A stretch of DNA of 64,000 nt from NCBI GenBank assembly GCA_028622995.1, contig JAJQJQ010000081.1, positions 186,001 to 250,000 on the forward strand. The letters are read 5' to 3'. The notes below the pieces were generated by a model. It made no database searches, was not told the DNA's origin, and saw only the letters and a program-made list of their open reading frames with translations. The stretch is from Panagrolaimus kolymaensis (taxonomy: Eukaryota > Nematoda > Chromadorea > Rhabditida > Panagrolaimidae). The first letter of the stretch is position 1; each line of letters opens with the position of its first letter. The position numbers and the translations under genes are program-made. This document shows, piece after piece, positions 54,389-64,000 of this stretch.

Positions 54389-56247
54389 TTAAAAAATATC
54401 TTTCAAAGCAAATTTATATAATTCAAACCAATCAAATGTTGGTTCGAAAGTCGAGCTTGAATCATATGTTTTTATTTGCTCAGCAGAAGTTGAACTGGAT
54501 ATGCTTTCACCCTCTTTGAGGGATTCGATGGATAAAGAAGACTTAGGTGAATATCTGCCATCTGATCCTTTGCTAGGAATTTCAATACCACCACTACTTC
54601 CACCGTATGATGAACCCGAAGACTTTATAGCAGAGCCACCTTGCTTTTCGTTTAAACACTAAATTTTTCGATAAGTTTATAAATATAAATTTTATTTCTA
54701 TAAAAATCTTACATTTAAAGTTGTGTCAAGGCATTTAGCAATAAATCTAATGAGAGGTCTTAAATCACCTCTATCTGCTGTCCGGAGCACATTATGATAT
54801 TCATCTTTTGAATTTAAAGGAATGTTAACAGGCGGAAATCCATAGCTCATCAAAATATAGTCTCCAATCAAGCGTGCGGTTCTTCCATTGCCATCAGGAA
54901 ATGGGTGAAGGTGTACCTAAATAACGACTTACATATCATTAATGTTAAATAACATTTTTTTAAGGTTTATATTTCGTTGATAATATTTAAGATAATAAAA
55001 AAAAGTAAAGCATACCAAGAAGTAGTGTGCAAGAACAGAAAGCGATATTCCATCGATTTCGCTTTTTGGATGCATAGTATCTTTGAGCCATTGAATAAAT
55101 GCTTTGAGCTGATTTTCAAACTCTTCTTTACTGATCAGATCATCATTTCTAATTTCAACATTATCTCTATCATAGATAATTTTATTTATCATTAAAAGTT
55201 GCTAAAAATAAAAACATTAACTTTTAAATTGAATTTTTTTTAAATGACTAAAAAGTGTTTATATGAATTAATTAATATGCTTTAACTCAATATTAAAATT
55301 CGAAAACAAACGTCATAAGTTAGATTTTTTTCTTTAAGCCCTGTCACTACAAAATAAAAGGCTTGAGACATTTCAACAATTTCTTTTTTATTGTGATCAG
55401 CCAATCGAACGTTTGGATTAAAACGAAATATTTGTGGGTCGAATAAGTCAAATGTTTCTTCGAACGAAAGAGTATTCCCTTCTAATGCGCATGTGTTCCA
55501 AATTTGAAGAATGAATTCATCCTTCATAATTTCTTTCCATTTTTCGACCGATCCTCCATAATTTTCATATAATAAATCTCTTTTTTTGTGTAATTGTTGA
55601 ATCTGTTGGTTATCCAAACGATCAATTTCGGGGGTAATCTCATCAAGATGACTAAAATTAGATAAATAATAATCATTTTATATAGAAATTAAAAAATAAA
55701 TTACGACCTTTTAATTTCATCATCATAAATATCGTTTTCATGACCAATTATAAAGAATTGATATGAATCAAATAAGAGACGTTTAGAAGTTTCGGGTAAT
55801 TTGCTTGAATGGCGGCCTTCAATTTCACTTTGGATACCAAAGCATAACAAGACTCGTGGATGCTCAGCAATACCTAAATTATGTTTTATGTATTAAAAAG
55901 CATCTTTTAAATTATTTAAAATAAAAATTTACCGTTTTGTCTGCATATTTGATTAGCAGCAGTTACTATAGGTCGTGATTTTTTATAATCCGCTACAATT
56001 TGGCGGAAAAAATCCTCAAAAAGTTTTTTCAAAGCTTTATCATTTTCAACGCTAACCGTGGTAGGATCAAATCGATGATCAGTTCGTTCTAAAATAAAAT
56101 ATATATTTTATTTAAGACAAAAATTCTCCCACTTCTGTCAAGAAGATCATAGTAAGGGCCATTCGGCAATAACCATGGCCGCCTGTAATCATCGCTGAAA
56201 ACCAATTTTCTATCGCATTCTTTTAATTCATTTATATTGAATGGCAT
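54389..56247 (-). CDS. Fic-domain protein (probable AMP-transferase), class II autoinhibited
   Basis: 479 residues in seven exons (56133-56247, 55933-56088, 55705-55873, 55312-55651, 55016-55201, 54713-54916, 54389-54658). Residues 326-334 are the Fic core HPFPDGNGR, with the catalytic His and phosphate-binding loop intact, which predicts transfer of AMP or another nucleotide to hydroxyl groups. Residues 200-205 (TCALEG) fit the inhibitory [S/T]xxxE[G/N] helix, placed N-terminal to the core as in class II Fic proteins. The N-terminal 145 residues have no recognised domain. There is no TPR pair or transmembrane segment as in FICD/FIC-1. The C-terminus is a Ser/Gly-rich tail. An AG just before the ATG suggests trans-splicing. 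Origin (old nematode paralogue or gene transfer) cannot be told from sequence alone. Confidence 0.85.
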
Positions 56248-58210
56248 TCTAAAATTTAAAAGTAGAAGAGATTAAGCTTTAAATAACCGATTCAAATATT
56301 TTGGTTTATGAGTTGTTTTTTGAAAAGTCGAATGATAGTGTAACGGATGAAAAAGGGGCGAAACCCCAAGCAAAAAGTAAGAAAAAATGGTCTCATAGCT
56401 CAGGAATTTTTTCTCTACCAAAATCACAACGACAAGAAAAATATTGTCGGAGAATCCGTCTTAAATTTTTTAGTTTTTTAAATAAGATATTGTTAAAACA
56501 TAGAAATTAGAGTTTAATTAAGATAAAATAACCTTTATAAGAAAATATAAAGCAATTCTAGCAAAAACACTTTTTTAGTTTTTATCGCGCCGAGCAGGCC
56601 CCATAAAATTTACATAACCACGCCAAGCTTGTTTAAAAAATTGTTAAAAAATCTGTACTCGATCGATTGTCATATCAAATGTGCACGTGATCACCATTTT
56701 TAACGGATAAAGACTGCTGGTCAAGTTAATTTTCTTGAAAACACGGGTGATTAATTTCACTAGTTTATTTCACAATTGCACCTCAAACTCTGGCTAATTA
56801 AACCATATAAAAATACAAGGCAAGCTACGATAGCTATTAGATGGAAAAAGCAAATAAAAACAAAATTAAAACTACAGAAATGAGGTTTACCAAAGTTTTA
56901 AATAAAAGGCAAAGAAAAATAACTAAAAATAAATTTACTAAAATTTAGGAGAAAAGATTTACAAAATATATTTACTAAATCAAAAGAAAGCTGTGGATAA
57001 GACAACCAAAAAGAGCAACAATGAATGAGTGGAATGCGCAAGCGAAGCACTGATGGCAAAACTGACTAAAAATAATTAAGCATATCAACTTTAAGTATAT
57101 TCGCGCGAGTAACGATACTCGGCAGCAGCCGACGGCCAAAAACAATGCATCAAAACCGAAGTTTGGGGAGGAGCAGCCGGTGCGGTTAGTCATACCTATT
57201 TTTAGTCAACATCTGAACTAATTGGGAATAGGTACAACAAAGTCTTTCATCGCTGGTTTCTAAATTTTGATTTTGAAAAATCAAAAACAAAATGAAACAA
57301 AGAAAGTTCGTTAATGGCTGGAGCCAAAAAAACAAATAATTTTAGTCAACAATTTTAAAGAAAGAAATATCAACAACAAAAAATGGAAAGTTTGGGAAAG
57401 CGCCATTTTACAAACAAAATAAAAAAAGAGCAAGAAATAAGACAGAGCCTTGTCGGCTTGAAGGTGTTTATGAAACAGGGCTATGTCATTAAGCGAGATC
57501 AGGTTTCTTCCCTATTTAGGCTTATATTTTTAGTATCATTTTTTTCAGTGCTCAGCTTTTTTTTACCATTAAAAATCCTTCAGCCCATTTTAGCCTCGAC
57601 TTATCCATTATCAAACACTTAGTTCAGCTCTTTTCTCGCTTATTTGAGTGTTTGACAAATGATATTAAAGTTAAAATAATGTAGACAAAAGTTTATTATA
57701 TAACACAACAATGAATAAAAATGAGATCAATAACAATACTTTAAACATTTATTCATCCCCATCAGAAGATGCTCCACTACTGCTACTTTTTTCCTTTTCT
57801 TTCTCTTTTTTCTTTTCGCCTTCTTCGTAGCAAATTTTAGAAGAAGAAAAAAAGAAGAAATGATCTTGAAACGAAATTCAGGATAGAAACAGCGCAATTT
57901 AAAGAACAAAAAAATAAAAAGCAGAAAGATTTTTTGTTAGGGATTTTTGTATTAAAAAAGATTCTTCTTCGATAATTAAGCTTTTAGAATTTTATTATTT
58001 TCGTATTTTTCACGCAAAAAAACTATATTGAATTAATTAGGGTTTGTTGTTGCCATGGGTAATAAATGGCAATCAATAATTTTTTGTTGCCTTTTTTGAA
58101 CCTTTTTTTGCACGTGGTTTTTTTTATTTACTTACCAAACTAAATTTTTCTCGCTGAAATTATTAATTTTTACTTAACTATTTTATTTTTTTTAGCCACA
58201 ACAAAAAAAA
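56248..58210. other. Intergenic with one gene-tail relic
   Basis: Divergent promoter region of the Fic and PRP39 genes. A GC-richer patch lies around 57100-57190; I could not assign it. Short open frames (56301-56510, 57383-57622) lack splice or domain support. The relic at 57749-57833 is listed separately. A T-rich acceptor ending near 58194 precedes the PRP39 start. Confidence 0.45.
57749..57833 (-). pseudogene. Dispersed 3' end of the coiled-coil paralogue family
   Basis: Read on the minus strand this encodes a Lys/Glu run followed by KSSSSGASSDGDE and a stop, nearly the same ending as the coiled-coil gene at 11517-13088 (SSSSGSSSDDE). The sequence after the stop (TTTATTATATAACAC) also recalls the shared 3' flank. 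No coiled-coil exons are nearby, so it is a stray 3' fragment. Confidence 0.5.
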
Positions 58211-61200
58211 ATGGGCCGAACACGTAGCCGAAGTCCAAGTCGTAGTAGAAGCAGTAGCAAAGAAAGAAGAAGGCGTTCACCAACTCGATCTCGATCCCAG
58301 TGAGCTACAATTTTGCCAAGAGCATTTTAACTTTTGTAACAAATTAATTAATTTTTAGTTCACCTGATCCTCGAGTTCGCGATTATAAAGAATTATATAA
58401 AACTTTATTGGATGATCCATATTCATTTGAAAATTGGACCCGTTTACTTACAATTGTTGAAGAAATTGATGAACCCAAATATGCTCGAGATGCCTATGAA
58501 GGCTTTCTCAAACGTTATCCATTTTGTTATGGATATTGGAGAAAATATGCAGATTTTGAGCGGCGTCATCGAAACTTTGATCTTGCGTTAATTATTTATG
58601 AAAAAGGTGTCGCGGATATTCCACTTTCAGTGGATTTATGGATTAGTTACGTGGATTATTTAAAGGAATTAGCTTCAAATAAACCTGATGCAGTTAGAAA
58701 ATTGCGACAGTTAGTTTTATATATTCTTTTTTTTTGATTAGTAAAATTGTTGTGGTTTTAGTTCATATATGCGAGCGATTCAAGGTTGCGGAAATGATTT
58801 CCGTTCGGATGCAATTTGGAAGCGATTCGTGGATTTTGAAATTGATCATCATGAATATCAACGAGCTATGGCGGTGTTTGATTTAATTTTCACTACCCCC
58901 ACTATCTCGTATGCGGAACATTGGGATCGATTTTTTGAGTTTGTAAATGCCAGGGAACCCGATGAAATTCTTACTGCAGAAGAATATCAAGATATTACTA
59001 AAGAATTACTTCGAGATCGACTTAAAAACCACGATGGACCTATTTATAATATTGAAGAATATGAAAAGCAAGTTTTAGATGATAATGGAGAGATTACTAC
59101 GATTCAACAAAAACGAAAAAGAGTTAGTTTTTTTTGTTGTTGGTAAAAAACAGATAGAAAAAACCATATATTTTTTTCTTTCAGCACGTTGATATTGCTT
59201 TGGCAGCATTTCGAGAAACCATCTTCGATCGTCGACGTAAAACTTATCAAAATAACGAACGAGAAATTAATAAACGATGGAACTTTGAAAGCGCTGTTAG
59301 TTTTCACAAATATTTTTTTACCTAACTTTTTTAAATGGAAAAATAAATTTTTAGATTAAACGCCCCTATTTTCACGCAAAACCCTTGGATCGCGAACAAC
59401 TTCGAAATTGGCATAATTATCTTGATTTTGAATTAGCCCAAACTGAAAATAAAGCATCTAAAAAACGCATTGAAACTTTATTTAATCGTTGTGTAATTGC
59501 TTGTGCTTTGTATGAAGAAATATGGATAAAGGTTTGCCAACATTTTTTACTTTGCAAACACATACATTTTTTTATTTTGTTGATATTTCTTTATCTTTTA
59601 TTTTTCCTTCTTTTAGTATGGTGCATATCTTGATTCAATTAATGAAACTTCAATTGCTCGAAAAATATATAAAAAAGCTATAGAAATTCATTGTCCCAAG
59701 AAGCCTGCTGCAGCCCTTGCATTCAGCGCATTTGAAGAAAAACACGGTAATAATAATAATAATATCTTCTTGAACAACAATAATAATAAGAAAAATAATA
59801 TCATTCACCTTTTTATTGATAATTTCATTTTAATAATTAATAATAGTAGTTTTAGTCATCATAATTTTAAGTTGATTGTTTATTCCAGTATTAGTAAGAT
59901 TTATTATTTAGCCTTATTTGAGTCTAATTGTAAATTGACTCTTCTTCATTTTATGATATTTTTTGAAAAAGTTTATGAAGTTATTAAAAACCAAAATAGA
60001 CCAACGACCAATTTGGAACAATTTGATTTATTACAAAAAAAAAGAGAGAGAAGGAAATTTTTTTAGAAGCAGCCGATTGACAAAATTATTAACCTTTCTC
60101 AACATTCATATATTTTTTATAGGTGATTCAGAAACAGCTGATAGAATTTTAAAAGATTTTCAACGTCGTAATCCCGGTTATTCATCAATTGAACTTCGTC
60201 GAATTGGAATTGAACGGCGAAGAATTCAAAAATCTAAATCGGATAAAGGTGATTTTACGGATGTTTTAACTAAATATGAAAAATTAATGCAAGATATTAA
60301 TTGTCCTAAAAGGCTTGCATCTTTTTATGCTTTAAAGCTTGCAAGATTACATTTAAAGGTATAGTTTTTATTTTTTATTTTTACATATTTTATTTTTTTT
60401 TATCTTGCTTTGAAATCTGAGTTTTTTTGTTGTTCATTGGCCTTGGAAAAAGAGGTAATGGATAAAATAGGTCGGTCATTAGCGTGGAGCTGGCTTTGAT
60501 CATAATTGCTTTTACTTGAAAGTAAACCTTTTTTAAGCACTATTTTCTCTGAAACTTTAACCATCCGCTAACATTTTTACAGTATTCTCCCAAACTTTCC
60601 GTTGAGTACCAAAAACCATTTCAAAGCAAGATAGAAATTAACCCTTTTTCATTTGCAAGACTTTCTGACTATCTCATTTTTTAATAAACTTTTATTTTAG
60701 GTGAGACACGATCGAAAAAGTGCAGATAAAACTCTTCGAGAAGCAATCAATCGAGATAAAGCCAATTCAAAACTTTATCTTGCTTTGGTGGATGTTCACA
60801 ATAGTTCATCACATTTTAAAGAAGCTGATATCGTTGAAGCATTTGATTTAGCAATAAAATGTCATGAATTAACTTTGGAAGAGCGATATACATTTTCTCA
60901 AAGAAAATTGGACTTTTTAGAGGAGCTTGGAACTGATCCTGGAAAGTGAGTATTTTAGAGTTAACGATTTTTGAGAAATAATTTTATTGATTTTTAGGTT
61001 GAATGAAGCTTTGGCTTTACATTTAAGTCTGGAATGTCAACTTTCAATTCCTCCATTAAGTATTAATCAAGGAAAGCGAATTTATGTTGGAAAAGAGTAA
61101 GTTTGAGAACCTAATTTTTAAAGTTATAAATTTGTGTGTTTTTTTAGTGAAGAATTAGATCGCAAACGCGCCCGCGGTGAAAATATTTTATCTTCTTCTT

Positions 61201-62238
61201 TAACTGACCGTTCTTCATCTTTCTCCTCTACCCTTCCAATTCATTCTATAACTCATGCTCCACCTCCTTCGATAAATGGAATGGGACAATTTACTGCTCC
61301 CCCACCAAACATGTATCAACAACAACAACAAGTTGGATATGCTGGATATCAAAGTAAGTTATTTTTTGCCCCGCCCCGATTTTTTTTTTACAGAGAAGAA
61401 TAATTTGAAAAATTAGGAGGATACCAAACGAGCAACAAGCAATTACTATAAAAATGGAATTGTTGTTTTTGATCCACCTTACAAGACTTATTTGCCCTTT
61501 GATGGCGTGATTGTGGTGTGTATGTGCGTGTATTATTTCCATGAGTCTTGCGACGAGATAAAAAAAATTACGCGTAAAACAAATTACTAAAATTACTGTT
61601 GTGATAATTTTTCCAAAAAAATATTACCTTAAATATATTTATTAATTTTTCACTTACATTTGTGGGTTTCTTCTCGGTGTTTTTTTTACTGACTTTTTTG
61701 TTCTAAATTCGACCTTAATTATTTATTATTATTTTTTATTTATTTACTTTTCTCAGTGTTTTTTTACTTAATTTTTTGATACTGAAAAAAAAAACTATAA
61801 CTATTTAAATATTTTTTTATGTTATTGTTTTGTATCTGTGTCGTCGGAACAATGTTAGTTTTGTGTTCTAACAAAATAAAAAAAGAAAGAGGAAATAAAA
61901 TCTTTTCATCATTCAAAATAAGGTTTCCAATTTCCGCGCCATCTCAAAAACAAAACAAAAATACAAAGGAATTTTATTTAGCACCCTTGACTTTTTTTTA
62001 TTGACCCAATCAATTTCAAATAAAATTTATTAAGAGTAAATGAAATTGTATACATTTTTTTTCAGGTCAATTCACTCAACCACCACCAACGATGATGGCA
62101 TATCGACCACCGCCCCAAACTCAACAACATCACCACCAACAGCAACAACCATCAGTAATGTCAGCGGAACAACTTAAACCATTACTTGGGCTTCCATCAC
62201 AATCCAATGGTTCCTCACAACAACAAATCATGATGTAA
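58211..62238 (+). CDS. PRPF39: PRP39-type pre-mRNA processing factor with RS N-terminus
   Basis: 725 residues in eleven exons (58211-58299, 58359-58709, 58762-59122, 59185-59295, 59355-59531, 59617-59746, 60123-60358, 60701-60945, 60998-61096, 61148-61353, 62066-62238), phases consistent throughout. PRP39 is a U1 snRNP-associated HAT-repeat protein that helps 5' splice-site recognition. The N-terminus is an Arg/Ser domain (RTRSRSPSRSRSSSKERRRR). HAT repeats follow: YSFENWTRLLTIVEE, RYPFCYGYWRKYADFERRHR, VDLWISYVDYLKELAS, DAIWKRFVDFEIDHHEYQRA. Then come the PRP39-typical IKRPYFHAKPLDREQLRNW and WHNYLDFELAQTENKASKKR. The C-terminus is Pro/Gln-rich (YQQQQQVGYAGYQ, TQQHHHQQQQPS). Intron 10 is long (712 nt), and the ATG follows a likely trans-splice acceptor. 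Confidence 0.92.
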
Positions 62239-64000
62239 ACCTCAGACTTTTTCTATTAACAAAAAAATCTTTTTTTCGGTTGTTATTTATGATTCGTATC
62301 TCCCAATGATTTGTGAAAATTTAGAAGTGTCTCGCTACAAAACTCTTCATTCTTGATTTATGCTAAATACTTTTGGATCCCTAACTTTTACAAATTGTTT
62401 TATTTTCTTACAGGACATTATTATTCGTTTATATTTTTTCTTGATAAAAAAAACTTTTTTGGGTCTCACATCTATTTTTTATTCTTAATTTTTTTTATAT
62501 AACTCATAACTCTTTTATTTTTTCAAATATTTCTTTTTCTCATCTTTTTGTTCGAATGTTTAAAAAAAAATAAAATAAAGGAAGAAATTCAATTGAAACA
62601 AGCTAGCTAGCTTGTATTGTATTTTCTTACACCTATTTACCTTCCTTCCAATTTCCTACCTTTAAAGCCGGTTAGATAACCAACCGCACCCGAGCTTTTT
62701 TTTGCGACAAAAGAGAGACAAGAAAAACTTGGATTTTTTCTTTTTTGATTGAACACAAAAAAAAGCAACAAAAGAAAAAAGACCTTAAGGCAATGCTGAA
62801 ATTCCATCATGAACATAGAAAAACAGCTTTACAATCAAGAGAGATGATACTGCGAGAATGTATTATTATTTGTTGTTTGTTTATTTAAGCTGTAACTCTG
62901 CTCAAGCTTCAACAAGCTCATGCTTAAATTTTCTTTCTCCTCAAATGCGCAATTTCCGTTTTCATTTTCTTTCTTCTTTTTTTTGTCAATTGAATCCACG
63001 ATAACAAAAAAAGAAGGTGAGAGCCTTTGAAAAACATAAGTGATAGGTGGTAGGTAAAAAAAGAAAGAAACCCAAAACCTTAGGGGAGAAAGTTATCGAT
63101 GGTGATGATAATTGTTGTTGTTGGATGCTGCTGTTACTTTTTATTGTATATTTGTAAGTACCTCTCATTTTCTTTCTTTCTTTTTCGATGATGACTTTAT
63201 TTTGTTTGAAAAAAAGAAAGAAGAATGGATGTCGGAAACCAACTAATACATACATATACAACTGTTTTTGCGCTGTTGCTGCTTGCGCAATTTAAGAATC
63301 TCCCTAACACATATATTTTTTTTTTGTTGCTGATTGCTGAACTAAAAAAAAGTTTGTGTTTGAAAGGAATTCGAATTCTTTCCTATATCTTTTTTTATTT
63401 TTATTTTTGCGAAAAAAAGGTGGAGGTGGTTAGTAGTTGCCCTTTTTTAGGATCGCAGGAAAATAAAAAAAAATAAATTTGTTTGATTTGATTCAATTTT
63501 TTTATTATAGTTTGAATTGAAAAAATTTTTTATTCGAGGTTTAAAACTGTTTTTTATTTTTATTTTTGATTGCGACTTTTTTTTGGTTTGGTTTGAATTC
63601 GGCGACGAGCGACCGACCCACTGACTTCAAGAAAGGAATGAATAATCAGATATTTTTTTTTCTTTTTCTTGAAGACAGGAAAAAAGCAATAAGTTTTTTT
63701 TGTTGTTGCCCGGCAGCAACAGCAACAAGGACTAAGAACAGCTGAATCACATTGTCCATTTATTTTTTTATTTATTTTTGCGGTCAAAGCTTTTTGAGAA
63801 AAAGGAATTACGTTTTTTTTATTTTTAAGAAAAAAGTTGTTGAAAGGTATGCGGATACATAATCCCCAAAAAAAATTTTTAGCTTCCTAGCGTTGCCGAT
63901 TTTTGAAATATACAAAAAATTTATTTCCATATTTTTGTGATTTATATAATTCAGTCTAATTTTTATTTTTGTAAAGTATTTTTGAAATTTGTTAAACCTA
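62239..64000. other. Downstream region, no gene seen
   Basis: 3' flank of the PRP39 gene with AATAAA near 62574, then AT-rich DNA with long T and A runs. A perfect 16-bp palindrome (CAAGCTAGCTAGCTTG) lies at 62599-62614. Open frames at 62986-63261 and 63225-63787 are low-complexity and lack splice support. Confidence 0.5.

Noticed and set aside
57060..57190. GC-richer patch as a possible tRNA gene
   Set aside because: No T-loop consensus (GGTTCGA), no acceptor stem and no cloverleaf spacing on either strand.
59770..60066. Open frame inside intron 6 of the PRP39 gene
   Set aside because: Asn/Ile-rich AT translation lying between a clear donor (59747) and acceptor (60122) that join conserved PRP39 exons in phase.
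62599..62614. 16-bp palindrome CAAGCTAGCTAGCTTG
   Set aside because: Short, built from a CTAG repeat, and not associated with any element; expected occasionally by chance.

Overview
The window is nuclear DNA of a nematode, probably a free-living clade IV species near Panagrolaimus/Panagrellus/Halicephalobus (the genus is inference). The evidence is an AT-rich sequence, introns mostly about 45-60 nt ending in TTTTTAG/TTTTCAG, T-rich AG sites just before many start codons (as expected for spliced-leader trans-splicing), AATAAA signals, and nematode-typical proteins: two ground-like proteins, an MSP-domain protein and an UNC-60A-type cofilin. I assembled gene models by hand from splice sites, phase and family conservation.

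Layout. 1-2.6 kb: DHX35-type DEAH helicase, 5' end outside. 4.5-7.9 kb: two ground-like genes, tail to tail. 8.6-13.1 kb: two coiled-coil paralogues on the minus strand; one carries a BRWD/PHIP-like Tudor plus bromodomain module without WD40 repeats, the other only coiled coil. 13.8-14.4 kb: ADF/cofilin. 17.2-18.3 kb: alpha-SNAP. 19.6-21 kb: 3-hydroxyacyl-CoA dehydrogenase. 22.5-30.7 kb: accessory block with a VWA surface protein, a lineage-specific coiled-coil/LRR-like protein, a HAT-like/F-box-like fusion, and a composite duplication holding broken copies of this block. 31-32.2 kb: MSP-domain protein with a long Lys/Glu linker. 32.4-34.9 kb: a perfect 44-bp palindrome and a 63-unit minisatellite. 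35-37.9 kb: a 5'-incomplete paralogue with tandemly duplicated exons, and a small secreted protein sharing its tail with the VWA protein. 39-41.3 kb: a type I membrane protein of unknown function. 42.5-49.1 kb: five tandem SURF4-family genes, the last with an in-frame stop. 50.1-53.9 kb: a decayed tripeptidyl-peptidase II copy. 54.4-56.2 kb: a Fic protein. 58.2-62.2 kb: a PRP39-type U1 snRNP factor with an RS N-terminus.

The conserved housekeeping genes (DHX35, cofilin, alpha-SNAP, HADH, PRP39) are single and intact. Between them lie young, tandemly duplicated or chimeric genes. The least expected items are the SURF4 cluster with an added N-terminal hydrophobic segment, the minisatellite whose unit variants keep an inverted repeat, the BRWD-like protein without WD40 repeats, and the HAT/F-box fusion. 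I saw no tRNA, rRNA, CRISPR array or complete transposon. I saw no compact operon: same-strand neighbours are more than 300 nt apart.
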